DNA of 64,000 bases from Kutzneria viridogrisea (GCA_014138725.1 JACJID010000004.1:992001-1056000); one strand, 5' to 3'; shown: positions 53,168-63,702, counted from the stretch's first letter. Notes: generated by a model from the letters alone, not told the origin. Program-made: numbers and translations.

Positions 53168-53496
53168 GCGCGGGCGATCCGGAGGAGCGCGGCTCGCTGC
53201 GGATCGACCCGAGCGTGGTCCGCAAGCTGGCCGAGCACGCCGCCGACCTGGCCCCGGGCACCGCCCGCGCGGGCAGGCGGGGCGCCAGCGCCAAGGTGTC
53301 GGGCAGCGGCAACGAGGTCGACCTGCGGCTGGAACTGGGCCTGAGCTACCCCGCCCAGGTGCGCGAGACCGTCGCCGCGGTCCGCGAGCAGGTCAGCGGC
53401 GAGGTGCAGCGCCTGACCGGCTACCGGGTCCGCTCGGTGGACGTCGTGGTATCCGCGCTGCTGGCGGCCCCCATCAGTCGAAACCGAGTGGAGTGA
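53164..53496 (+). CDS. second Asp23/Gls24-family protein
   Basis: 110 residues. Asp23 pattern: SLRIDPSVVRKLAEHAADLA, then VDLRLELGLSYPAQVRETVA and VQRLTGYRVRSVDVVVSALL. Shorter than the family member at 52134, lacking its N- and C-terminal extensions. GTG 53164 overlaps the DUF2273-like stop. Two different Asp23 proteins in one operon suggest hetero-assembly at the membrane (inference). Confidence 0.88.
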   Translation: MSAGDPEERGSLRIDPSVVRKLAEHAADLAPGTARAGRRGASAKVSGSGNEVDLRLELGLSYPAQVRETVAAVREQVSGEVQRLTGYRVRSVDVVVSALLAAPISRNRVE

Positions 53497-53500
53497 GCCG

Positions 53501-54037
53501 GTGCGAGTACTCGTCCGCCTGCTGTCCTGCCTGCTCGGCCTGGCAATCGCCGCCGCGGGCGGGCTGCTGGCCACCGAGGTCACCTGGTGGTGGGTCCAGC
53601 CGGGCTCGCCGCCGCTGCTGGTGCCCTGGCACGAGTGGCTGCGCCTGCTGGGCACGGTGAACTGGGCCAGCCTGCCGGTGCGGATCACCGCCTGGTCGGT
53701 GGCCGCCGCCGGGCTGCTGCTGGTGCTGTTCGCCGCCGCGGCCCGTCGCCGCGACGTGCGGCTCAACGCGCCCGCCCCGGAGATCACCGTGACCACCTCC
53801 CCGCGATCGCTGGCCCGCACCGTGGGCAACAGCGTGCGCGCCGCGGAGGGCGTCACCGGCGCCTCGGTCACCGCGAGCCGCCGCAGGGTGCGCGTGCGGG
53901 CCACCAGCGCGCTCAAGACAGAGGACCAACTGCGGCCCCGGCTGACCGAACTGGCCCGCGAGGTGGTCGGCGCCCTGCCGCTACCCCACACGCCCAGCGT
54001 CTCCGTGGTCGTCGACTCACCGAGGGATCGCCGATGA
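53501..54037 (+). CDS. DUF6286-like membrane protein of the Asp23 cluster
   Basis: 178 residues. Two membrane helices (LLSCLLGLAIAAAGGLLATE and WSVAAAGLLLVLFAAAAR) are separated by a short outside loop. A cytoplasmic C-terminal domain (about 85-178) follows, with SVRAAEGVTGASVTASRRRV and VRVRATSALKTEDQLRPRL. Same topology as AmaP. GTG 53501 lies 4 bp after the previous stop; its own stop overlaps the next start (ATGA). Confidence 0.82.
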   Translation: MRVLVRLLSCLLGLAIAAAGGLLATEVTWWWVQPGSPPLLVPWHEWLRLLGTVNWASLPVRITAWSVAAAGLLLVLFAAAARRRDVRLNAPAPEITVTTSPRSLARTVGNSVRAAEGVTGASVTASRRRVRVRATSALKTEDQLRPRLTELAREVVGALPLPHTPSVSVVVDSPRDRR

Positions 54038-54627
54038 GTAAGTTCTCCGACGCCGCTCGCGCTCGGTCTTACCGGCTCGAACGCGGCCTCACCGGTACCA
54101 CCGGCGTGCTCGCCCTGCTCGCCGGTGCCGCGGCGGTTGTCGTCGGCATGGGACTGCTCGGTGAGTTCCGCGCGCAGCGGCCCGTCGCCGACCCCATCGC
54201 CCTGGACTTCCTGCGCCAGTACCCGGAGGTCACCAAGGGCGTGGCCATCGCGCTCGGCGTGCTGCTGTTCGTGCTCGGGCTGCGCTGGGCCTTCCGCTCG
54301 CTGCGCGTGGAACTGCGCCCCGACCTGGTGCTCGACCGCACCGCGGGCAACGGGCTGCGGGTGGTCTCCGGCGCCGTGGCCGAGGCGGTCCGCTCCGACG
54401 CCGAGGGCATCGACGGGGTCGCCAAGGCCCGGGTCCGCCTGGTCGGCGACGAGCAGCACCCCGCCCTGCGCATCCGGCTCTCACTGACCGACGGCGCCGA
54501 GGTGCGGGCCGTCTGGCAGGAGCTGGACAAGGTGCTGGGCAACGCCAAGTCCTGCCTGGGCGTGGCGGAACTGCCCACCGCGGTGCACCTGGAATTGGCA
54601 ACAGTCGAGCGCCAACGCGTCCAGTAG
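54034..54627 (+). CDS. AmaP-like alkaline-shock membrane anchor protein
   Basis: 197 residues. N-terminal membrane helix (TGVLALLAGAAAVVVGMGLL), a short loop, second helix (GVAIALGVLLFVLGLRWAF), then a cytoplasmic domain with GNGLRVVSGAVAEAVRSDAE. Topology and operon position fit AmaP, which anchors Asp23 in Staphylococcus. It is the last gene of the Asp23 cluster; 14 bp later the ligase gene begins. Confidence 0.83.
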   Translation: MSKFSDAARARSYRLERGLTGTTGVLALLAGAAAVVVGMGLLGEFRAQRPVADPIALDFLRQYPEVTKGVAIALGVLLFVLGLRWAFRSLRVELRPDLVLDRTAGNGLRVVSGAVAEAVRSDAEGIDGVAKARVRLVGDEQHPALRIRLSLTDGAEVRAVWQELDKVLGNAKSCLGVAELPTAVHLELATVERQRVQ

Positions 54628-54641
54628 CGCAAGATGGGCGC

Positions 54642-55724
54642 GTGGCGCTCCCGGTGACCCCTCCCGTCCAGCCGATGCTGGCCTCGCCCGTCGACGGCGT
54701 GCCCGAAGGCGCGGACCTGATGTTCGAGCCCAAGTGGGACGGCTTCCGCTGCCTGGTCTTCCGTGATGGCGACGAGGTCGTGCTCCAGTCACGCAGCGGC
54801 AAGCCGCTCAACCGGTACTTCCCCGAGGCCGAGGAGTACGTCCGCGCCGAGTGCCCCGACCGGGTGGTGCTGGACGGGGAGCTGGTCGTGGACCGCGACG
54901 GTCGCCTGGACTGGGACGCACTCGGTGAGCGGGTGCACCCCGCCGCCAGCCGGGTGCGCAAGCTCGCCGCCGAGAACCCGTCCCGGTTCATCGCCTTCGA
55001 CCTGCTCGCCAGCGGGGACCGCTCGCTGCTCGACGAGCCGGGCCGGGTGCGCAGGCAGGCGCTGGTCGAACTGGTCGGCGCCGGTGAGCGGGTGCACCGC
55101 ACGCCGTCCACACAGGACCCGGCCGTGGCCCGCGAGTGGTTCACCCTGTTCGAGGGCGCCGGTCTGGACGGGATCATCGGCAAGCCCCTGGACGGGCCGT
55201 ACACCCCGAACAAGCGGACCATGGTCAAGGTCAAGCACAGCAGGACCGCCGACTGCGTGGTGGCGGGTCTGCGCTGGCACACCAACACCGAGCCCGGCAC
55301 CGCCGTGGGATCGCTGCTGCTGGGGCTGATCGACGCCAACGGGGTCATGCACCACGCCGGGGTGGTCGGCTCGTTCACCGCCGCGCGGCGCCGCGAGCTC
55401 GCCGAGGAGTTCAGCCCGCTGCTGGACCGCGGCGAGCTCGACCACCCGTGGCTCGGCGACCAGGCGGGCGACGGCCGCCGACTGCCCGGCGCCGTGAACC
55501 GCTGGCGCAGCGCCGAGGCCACGTGGCTGCCGCTACGCCGCGAGCGGGTCGTCGAGGTGGCCTACGACCACACCGAGGGCGCCAACCCCGCACCCCGGTT
55601 CCGGCACACCACGCAGTTCGTCCGCTGGCGCCCCGACCGCGACCCGGACTCGTGCCGCTACGACCAGCTCGACGAGCCCGCCCGCTTCGACCTCGGCGCC
55701 ATCCTCACCGGCGAGGTCCGCTAA
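54642..55724 (+). CDS. ligC: ATP-dependent DNA ligase (LigC-type)
   Basis: 360 residues. Adenylation lysine K31 lies in FEPKWDGFR (KxDG motif I). Further nucleotidyltransferase motifs: LDGELVVDRDGRLDWDAL, RFIAFDLL, GIIGKPLDG and VKVKHSRTADCVV. A C-terminal OB-fold completes the minimal ligase, as in mycobacterial LigC, which acts in back-up end-joining or repair. GTG 54642 start; part of the same direction run as the Asp23 operon but perhaps its own unit. Confidence 0.9.
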   Translation: MALPVTPPVQPMLASPVDGVPEGADLMFEPKWDGFRCLVFRDGDEVVLQSRSGKPLNRYFPEAEEYVRAECPDRVVLDGELVVDRDGRLDWDALGERVHPAASRVRKLAAENPSRFIAFDLLASGDRSLLDEPGRVRRQALVELVGAGERVHRTPSTQDPAVAREWFTLFEGAGLDGIIGKPLDGPYTPNKRTMVKVKHSRTADCVVAGLRWHTNTEPGTAVGSLLLGLIDANGVMHHAGVVGSFTAARRRELAEEFSPLLDRGELDHPWLGDQAGDGRRLPGAVNRWRSAEATWLPLRRERVVEVAYDHTEGANPAPRFRHTTQFVRWRPDRDPDSCRYDQLDEPARFDLGAILTGEVR

Positions 55725-55732
55725 CCCCCGCT

Positions 55733-56162
55733 CCGCGAGTCCCGCCCACCCGTCGGCGAGTCCCGCCCAGCGGAGCACGAGTCCCGGCCACCCGTAGGCG
55801 AGTCCCGCCCAGCGGGGCGCGAGTCCCGGGCCGGTACGCCCCGAGTGCGAGCGGGTCCGCTCCGGAGTGGCGGACCGATCTGCCGTGTGCAGATCCCGCT
55901 CCGCCCCACACGAATCCCGCCTAGCCTCAAGCGAGTCCCGGCCACCCGTCGGCAAGTCCCGCCCACCCGTCGGCGAGTCCCGCCCAGCGGAGCACGAATC
56001 CCGCCGTGCGGAGCGCGGGCCCAACCACTGGACGCCCCGGTCTCGCTCACGCCAGCGCGAGTCCCGCCCAGCGGAGCACGAGTCCCGGTCACCCGTCGGC
56101 GAGTCCCGCCTAGCCTCACGCGAATCCCGCTGTCGCGCGGGTGAGTCCCGCCTCGGGGAACG
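55733..56162 (+). repeat. 21-bp periodic GAGTCCCG repeat array
   Basis: About 15 units begin GAGTCCCG, GAATCCCG or AAGTCCCG, mostly with exact 21-bp period. Two alternating unit bodies are seen: CCCAGCGGAGCAC and GCCACCCGTCGGC. Two interruptions (about 55845-55913 and 56010-56055) carry diverged units. Because 21 is a multiple of three, the strand stays open in several frames and creates long spurious reading frames. The array follows the 3' end of ligC and reads in its sense. Confidence 0.9.
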
Positions 56163-56351
56163 CGGTTGCCGACCCTTGCCTCAGACCCGCTCTGCGCTGC
56201 GCGGGTCCCGCGGGAATCCTCGCACTCCATCTCAAAATCCACTTTGAGTTTTTGTTGAGTTCTCGGCAGCACGCTGGCCCCAGCCGGCACAACCAGGCGC
56301 ACCGCGGTGTGCCCTCGTGCTGCCCGATTCACAGACTCTTGAGGGGTACAG

Positions 56352-57779
56352 ATGACTGCCTTGCGCAGTGTCGTGGTCCTGACCGCGCTGACCGGCGTTG
56401 TCACGGGAGGCGCCGCATTGCCCACAGCCGCGGCAGCACCACTGGCCGCGGCCGGACACCGGATCGGCGTACTGCGGGACGGTGCGGTGAAGGTCAAGGA
56501 AGGTGGCCTGGACGCGGGTTGGACGGTGCAGGAGCGCGGAGCCACGAAGTTCCAGATCGACGGTGACCGGATCGGCGCGCTGCTCAGCGACGGCAGGTTG
56601 GAGGTCAAGGCGGGCGGACTGGACGCCCCCTGGGTCGTGGTGGAGGACCACGTGGCCGACTTCAGCCTGTCCGGGACCCGGATCGGCGCGCTGCGCGCCG
56701 ACGGCACCGCAGAGGTCAAGGACGGCGGGCTGGACGCCACCTGGACTCCCGAGGACGACCACGTCAGGCAACTGGCCGTGGCGGGCGCGCGGATCGCGGT
56801 GCTGCGTGAGAACGGGGACCTCAAGGTCAAGGACGGCGCACTGGACTCGCAGTGGGTGCTGCAGGAGGACCACGTCGTGCAGATCGCCCTGTCCGAGGAC
56901 CGGATCGGCGCGGTGCGCGACACCGGCCGCGCCGAGGTCAAGGAAGGCGGCCTGGACACGCCCTGGGCGCAGGAGGAGGACAACGTCACGCAGTTGGCGC
57001 TGTGGGGACGCCGGATCGGCGCGGTGCGCACCGACGGCACGGCCGAGGTGAAGGAAGGGGGGTTGGACGCGCCCTGGGTCGTGGAGGACGTCGGCACGAA
57101 GCAGATCGTGCTGGCGGGTGACCGGATCGGCACGCTGCACGGTGACGGCACCGCGTACGTGAAGGAAGGCGGCCTGGACGCACGCTGGCAGTTGGAGGAC
57201 GACACCGTCACCACGCTGCGGCTCGCCTCCGCGACCCCCTCGGGCGGCGGCTCCCAGGTGAGCATGGCCGACATCGCCGCGATCTACGGCAACGCGTACG
57301 CCACCGACATCGTCCGGGCCGGACTGCCCAGCCTGAACACGGAGATGGCCGCGGGCGGAATCACCACCCCGGCGCGCAAGGCAGCCTTCCTGGCCACCCT
57401 CAAGCACGAGAGTGGATTCGTCTACAGCGCAGGAGAAGCGGGCCAGACAGCCCAGTACCGGGGTCGCGGTTTCATTCAGATCACCGGCAGCTCCAACTAC
57501 GGATCGGCGGGGCGGTACTTCGGGCACGACTTCCTCAACTCGCCGGGGGACGCGGCCAGCCTGCAGTGGAGCGCACCGCTCGCGCGCTGGTACTGGACGG
57601 TCGCCCGCAACATCAACCCGATGGCCGACCGCCTGGACATGGGCGCTGTCGACGGCGCCATCGGCTACTCGACCAGTCTCGACCCCGGCGAGGCGCAGCG
57701 CCGCTGCGACGACTTCAAGAAGGCCCTCGCCTACTACAACGGCTCGCTGCCCGGCGGCATCCGCTGCGACCGCCACTGA
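56352..57779 (+). CDS. secreted GH19-like lytic enzyme with N-terminal seven-repeat propeller-like module
   Basis: 475 residues. Signal peptide to about residue 30 (VVVLTALTGVVTGGAALPTA). Residues about 36-295 contain seven repeats of 37 residues with the consensus RIGALR-DGTAEVKEGGLDAPWV-E; seven copies suggest a closed seven-bladed propeller. The C-terminal 165 residues resemble GH19/endolysin enzymes: ATLKHESGFVYS (catalytic Glu), YRGRGFIQITGSSNYG, and MGAVDGAIGYS. Probably cleaves chitin or peptidoglycan, with the repeat module as a glycan-binding part. Seventeen bp upstream of a second enzyme with the same module. Confidence 0.88.
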   Translation: MTALRSVVVLTALTGVVTGGAALPTAAAAPLAAAGHRIGVLRDGAVKVKEGGLDAGWTVQERGATKFQIDGDRIGALLSDGRLEVKAGGLDAPWVVVEDHVADFSLSGTRIGALRADGTAEVKDGGLDATWTPEDDHVRQLAVAGARIAVLRENGDLKVKDGALDSQWVLQEDHVVQIALSEDRIGAVRDTGRAEVKEGGLDTPWAQEEDNVTQLALWGRRIGAVRTDGTAEVKEGGLDAPWVVEDVGTKQIVLAGDRIGTLHGDGTAYVKEGGLDARWQLEDDTVTTLRLASATPSGGGSQVSMADIAAIYGNAYATDIVRAGLPSLNTEMAAGGITTPARKAAFLATLKHESGFVYSAGEAGQTAQYRGRGFIQITGSSNYGSAGRYFGHDFLNSPGDAASLQWSAPLARWYWTVARNINPMADRLDMGAVDGAIGYSTSLDPGEAQRRCDDFKKALAYYNGSLPGGIRCDRH

Positions 57780-57796
57780 TCTTCTAGGAGAAACCC

Positions 57797-59155
57797 ATGT
57801 CTCACAAGCAGATCCGGCGCGCTCTCGGCGCGCTGACCAGCGCATGTGTGCTCGCGGGCGCACTGTCCACGATCCTCGCGCTACCCGCGCAGGCGGCCAC
57901 GGTGACCGACATCGTGAACCTGGCCAGAGCCAACCTCGGCAAGCACAACTGCGACATCAACAGCCTGGGCGGCAAGGGCTTCAACGGCAGCTGCACCCCC
58001 GAGGAGTGGTGCGCGGACTTCGCCAAGTGGGTGTGGCAGAACGAGGGTGCCCAGGTCGACGGGCTCACCGCGGCGGCCGGTTCCTTCTACACCTACGGTC
58101 AGCGCAAGGGAACTCTGCACACCGATGGCGGCTACCGCCCGCAGCCGGGCGACGCAGTGGTCTACAACTACGCCGGTAGCGGCTACGCCGATCACGTCGG
58201 CCTGGTCACCGAGGTGCGCGGCGACGGGTCCATCCAGGTCATCAACGGCAACTTCAACGGCACCACCGCCAGCAACTCCGTGGTCGCCTACTCCTCCGGC
58301 ACCGGCCGGGTCGGCGCCTCCATCGCCGGTCAGACCATCAGCGGCTTCACCAGCCCGGTCGGGGTGGGCAGTGTGCCCCGGCGCGTGGGCGTGCTCCGCA
58401 ACGGGGACGTGAAGGTCAAGGAGGGCAACCTCGACAGCGCCTGGACCACGCAGGAGACCCTGGGCACCAAGTTCAAGGTCGATGGCAACCGGATCGCCGC
58501 CCTCCGCACGAACGGCGTGCTCGCCGTCAAGGAGGGCGGCCTGGACACGCCGTGGCGGATCGTCGAGGAGCACGTCACCGACTTCAGCCTGTCCGGTGGC
58601 CGGATCGGCGCACTGAGGTCCGACGGCACCGCCGAGGTGAAGGAGGGCCTGGACAGCGCCTGGGTCATGGAGGACGACGCCGTCAAGCAGATCGCGGTGT
58701 CGAGCAACCGGGTCGCCGTGCTGCGCGCCGACGGCACCGTCAAGGTGAAGGAGGGCGGGCTGGACGCGACCTGGAAGCACGTGGAGGACCGCGGCGTGCA
58801 GATCGCACTGACCAACAGCCGCGTCGGCGTGATCACCGACAGCGGCCGGGCCGAGGTCAAGGGCGGCAACCTGGACGCGCCCTGGTTCGCCGAGGAGGAC
58901 AACGCGGTGCAACTGGAACTGTCCAGCAACCGGATCGGCGTGCTGCGCAAGGACGGGGTCTTCCGGGTCAAGGACGGTGCGCTGGAATCCCCGTGGACCA
59001 CCGTGGACGACCACGGCAAGCAGATCGCCCTCGGCGGCAGCCGGATCGGCGTGGTGCGGACCGACGGCACGGTATGGGTGAAGGAAGGCGGGCTGGACGC
59101 GACCTGGCAGAAGGTCGACGACAACTGCACCGAGGTGGAGCTGACCCAGGAGTGA
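57797..59155 (+). CDS. secreted CHAP-domain lytic enzyme with C-terminal seven-repeat propeller-like module
   Basis: 452 residues. Signal peptide ending LALPAQAA. The CHAP domain (about 36-180) shows the catalytic cysteine in TPEEWCADFAKWVW and the histidine in YADHVGLVTEV. Residues about 195-452 are seven repeats of 36-37 residues (RIGVLRxDGTVxVKEGGLDxxW...), homologous to those of the preceding gene but on the C-terminal side. CHAP enzymes are amidases or endopeptidases of peptidoglycan. The two genes are almost certainly cotranscribed. A strong hairpin follows. Confidence 0.9.
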   Translation: MSHKQIRRALGALTSACVLAGALSTILALPAQAATVTDIVNLARANLGKHNCDINSLGGKGFNGSCTPEEWCADFAKWVWQNEGAQVDGLTAAAGSFYTYGQRKGTLHTDGGYRPQPGDAVVYNYAGSGYADHVGLVTEVRGDGSIQVINGNFNGTTASNSVVAYSSGTGRVGASIAGQTISGFTSPVGVGSVPRRVGVLRNGDVKVKEGNLDSAWTTQETLGTKFKVDGNRIAALRTNGVLAVKEGGLDTPWRIVEEHVTDFSLSGGRIGALRSDGTAEVKEGLDSAWVMEDDAVKQIAVSSNRVAVLRADGTVKVKEGGLDATWKHVEDRGVQIALTNSRVGVITDSGRAEVKGGNLDAPWFAEEDNAVQLELSSNRIGVLRKDGVFRVKDGALESPWTTVDDHGKQIALGGSRIGVVRTDGTVWVKEGGLDATWQKVDDNCTEVELTQE

Positions 59156-59166
59156 GCTGAGAACTC

Positions 59167-59198
59167 TCCGGGCGGCGGGGGCTCCCCCGCCGCCCGGA
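59167..59198. terminator. terminator hairpin after lytic-enzyme pair
   Basis: Perfect 15-bp GC-rich stem TCCGGGCGGCGGGGG (59167-59181) / complement (59184-59198), 2-nt gap at the tip. Lies between convergent genes, 12 bp after the CHAP stop. Confidence 0.8.
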
Positions 59199-59205
59199 CT
59201 CGTGC

Positions 59206-59604
59206 TCAGGCGGCGTGGCCGAGTTCGACGAGCAGGGTGCCCGCCTGGTGGCGGGCCTGGTTGAGGGCCTCGATGTTGGCTTCGAGGTCACCGAGCGGGC
59301 CGCCGACGAAGAACGGGCTGAACCGTGCGGGGTCCACGCGCAGTTCGGTGAAGTCGGGGTCCTGCTCGGCTGCCTCCTGGATCAGCTCCTCGACCAGGGT
59401 GAAGTCCGCACGCTGGGCGTCCAGCAGCGCGGACATGGTGGTGGGTCGCAACAGGGCCAGTTCGAGGTGCTCGGCGGCGAGGTCGAGGCGGTGGGCGGCA
59501 ATCGGGTCCTCGTGCAGGGCCATCCGAGCTGCCCTCACAGCCGTCAGCAACTGTGCGTCGTCCAGGGACAGCCAGCGCACCTGGTTGGCGGGGGTCCGGT
59601 CCAC
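59206..59604 (-). CDS. hypothetical protein
   Basis: 132 residues from GTG 59604, largely alpha-helical: SLDDAQLLTAVRAARMALHE, AAEHLELALLRPTTMSALLD, FTLVEELIQEAAEQDPDF. No signal or membrane segment. No recognised family. It sits between the lytic pair and the RDD gene, on the opposite strand; codon bias is normal. Confidence 0.65.
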   Translation of the reverse strand: MDRTPANQVRWLSLDDAQLLTAVRAARMALHEDPIAAHRLDLAAEHLELALLRPTTMSALLDAQRADFTLVEELIQEAAEQDPDFTELRVDPARFSPFFVGGPLGDLEANIEALNQARHQAGTLLVELGHAA

Positions 59605-59722
59605 TCCATCAGGCTACGCGGATCACGTACCGTTCCGGGGTGACCTCGCCTGGCGCTCCGGGTGGGCGGATTGGTACAAAAGGATCAAGCAAAGTTCGGA
59701 TCCGGTTGGTAAGGGGGTGAGC

Positions 59723-60256
59723 GTGATCCACCCCCTGCGCACGTCCGTGGACTCCCGCGCCAGGACCGAGGCCTGCCTCATGGACTGCCTGGTGGTCCTC
59801 ACCTGGCTGCTCGCGCTCAGCGGGGTCGCGCTCGGCCTGCGGTCCCTGGGCCTGTCGGGGCTCAACGCCACCCAGGACGAGCTGACCGTGGACGCCATCA
59901 CGCTGGTGGTCGGGCTGGGACCGGTGGCGGCCTACCTGATCCTGTGCGAGACCGGGCAGTTGCAAGCGTCCTGGGGCAAGCGCCGGGTCGGGCTGCGCGT
60001 GGTGCGCGCGGACGGCAGCCGCGCGGGTCTGCCCCGGCTCGTGCTGCGCACCGTGGTCAAGCTGCTGCCCTGGTACCTGGCGCACTGGGGCCTGAGCAGG
60101 CTCTGGCTCAACTTCGTGCCCGCCCAGTGGGCGACCACCTGTCTGGCCGCGGTGTACCTGCTGGTGCCGATCACCATCGGCCTGGCCCTGGTGCACCCCC
60201 AGCGCCGCGCACTGCACGACTGGCTGGCGGGCACCAAGGTCATCACCGCGGACTGA
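59723..60256 (+). CDS. RDD-family membrane protein
   Basis: 177 residues. Helices at about 20-38, 55-75 and 120-155. RDD family signs: the Arg-Ala-Arg motif near the N-terminus, GQLQASWGKRRVGLRVVRAD (the GKRxxGLRVV block) and the C-terminal HPQRRALHDWLAGTKVI. Function unknown, possibly ion or osmolyte transport. GTG 59723 chosen because AAGGGGG is at proper distance; GTG 59717 is too close. Confidence 0.87.
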   Translation: MIHPLRTSVDSRARTEACLMDCLVVLTWLLALSGVALGLRSLGLSGLNATQDELTVDAITLVVGLGPVAAYLILCETGQLQASWGKRRVGLRVVRADGSRAGLPRLVLRTVVKLLPWYLAHWGLSRLWLNFVPAQWATTCLAAVYLLVPITIGLALVHPQRRALHDWLAGTKVITAD

Positions 60257-60344
60257 CCGGCCGTCGCGCCAGCCCCACCGGAGCGGCTCTGTCCACTGAG
60301 GCGAATACCTCGCGCTCGCACCGCTCGGGACACAGCCGTCCCCC

Positions 60345-60718
60345 GGGCGGGACTCGCGCTGCCCAGGGCGGGACTCGTCGCCCTCCAGGGCGGGACTCGC
60401 GCTAACCGGGGCGGGATTCGCGCTGCCCAGGCCAGGACTCGCGCCCCCAGCGCAGCACTCTGGCCCCGCTGACCGGGACTCGCCGCCCCCAGGACGGGAC
60501 TCACGCCCGCAGGGCCGGAACTCCCGCTACCCAGAACGGGACTCGCGCCCGCCAGACCGGGACTCGCCGCGCCCAGAACGGGACTCGCGCTCACCGGAAC
60601 GGGACTCGCGCCCGGCGGGCCGAGACTCGCGCCCCCCAGCCCAGCACTCTGGCCCCGCTGACCGGGACTCGGCCACCTCAACGCGGGACTCGCGCTGCCC
60701 AGAACGGGACTCGCGCTC
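60345..60718 (-). repeat. 21-bp periodic GAGTCCCG repeat array (reverse orientation)
   Basis: On the plus strand about 15 units begin CGGGACTCG and run with 21-bp period; the body is often CGCTGCCCAGAAC. Two longer interruptions contain CAGCACTCTGGCCCCGCTGA (about 60445 and 60645), themselves nearly identical. Read from uvrB's side the cores are GAGTCCCG. No gene is present. Confidence 0.9.
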
Positions 60719-60724
60719 CGTGGG

Positions 60725-60759
60725 GTGGGGTTCGCTGGTCGCAGACCAGCGAACCCCAC
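60725..60759. terminator. terminator hairpin between RDD and uvrB genes
   Basis: Perfect 16-bp stem GTGGGGTTCGCTGGTC (60725-60740) / complement (60744-60759), 3-nt loop GCA. Forty-eight bp beyond the uvrB stop and abutting the repeat array, so it could act for both convergent genes. Confidence 0.8.
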
Positions 60760-60806
60760 GGGTAGGTCGCCTGCGCGCATGCGGTGTGCAGTCACCTCGT
60801 TCAGGG

Positions 60807-62957
<2,151 letters not shown>

Positions 62958-63114
62958 GCCCCCCAGAGTAGGACGGGGTACCGACAAATGGCCGCGCTAC
63001 GCCGGTTGCCAGGGCGTCACCGCAGGTCAGGGCCACTCAGAGTCACCTGCGTGCCGCAAGAAATGACTCAGTCGGAGGATCCCGAACGGACCCGTGTGCG
63101 CCGAGTATTTCGAC

Positions 63115-63702
63115 ATGACCGTTCAGCTGCCCGTGCAGGACCGCGGCCAGCGTGCGGAGGGTGTCGCGACGGCGGCCCACCCGCACCCGCCCAAGGTCGA
63201 GGTGTTCGACCTGGCCGCGCGGACCAACACCGATCCCAAGGGCCACGTGCGCCAGGTCGAGGTCTACCGGCTGCGCGGGGACGCGCTCTACATGTCCCGG
63301 CCGGTGGTGGGCCACCCGCAACTGAGCCACTTCGAGTCCTGGCTGCTGCCCGCGCACGGCCTGCGCGTGACCAGGCAGTCCTGGACCGAGGGCAACGAAC
63401 GGGACTACGAGTTCTACGTGGACGTGGTGGACGTCGAGCCGGGCCAGGACCGCTGGCGCACCACGGACCTGTACCTGGACCTGCTGGTGCGCACCGGCCG
63501 GGGCGTGCAGGTGCTGGACGTGGACGAGCTGCTGGAGGCGGTTGACGCGGGCCTGCTCGGCCGGGACGCCGCCGAACGGGCGCTGGCGATCACCTACCGG
63601 GCGGTCGGCGGTATCGCCGCGCACGGTTACGACATTCAGCGGTGGCTGGCCGAGGAGGGCGTGCCGCTGGACTGGCGAACCGATTCAGGCTCTACGCGAT
63701 GA
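63115..63702 (+). CDS. DUF402 domain protein
   Basis: About 195 residues. HPHPPKVEVFDLAARTNTDP, FESWLLPAHGLRVTRQSW, YEFYVDVVDVEPGQDRWRTT and DLYLDLLVRTGRGVQVLDVD followed by ELLEAVDAGLL are the DUF402 signature in actinobacteria. DUF402 proteins are thought to be phosphatases or nuclease-like; the Mg-binding Asp/Glu residues seem present. ATG 63115; a GTG at 63094 with GGAGG further upstream is the alternative. Divergent from uvrB. Confidence 0.87.
   Translation: MTVQLPVQDRGQRAEGVATAAHPHPPKVEVFDLAARTNTDPKGHVRQVEVYRLRGDALYMSRPVVGHPQLSHFESWLLPAHGLRVTRQSWTEGNERDYEFYVDVVDVEPGQDRWRTTDLYLDLLVRTGRGVQVLDVDELLEAVDAGLLGRDAAERALAITYRAVGGIAAHGYDIQRWLAEEGVPLDWRTDSGSTR

Noticed and set aside
55733-56162. 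CRISPR array
   Set aside because: Units are contiguous and degenerate, without unique spacers of constant length, and no cas genes are present.
55721-57274. Long minus-strand open frame across the repeat array and the GH19-like gene
   Set aside because: Antisense to a well-supported secreted enzyme, composed of RDS-type heptad repeats from the array. It reflects high GC, not coding.
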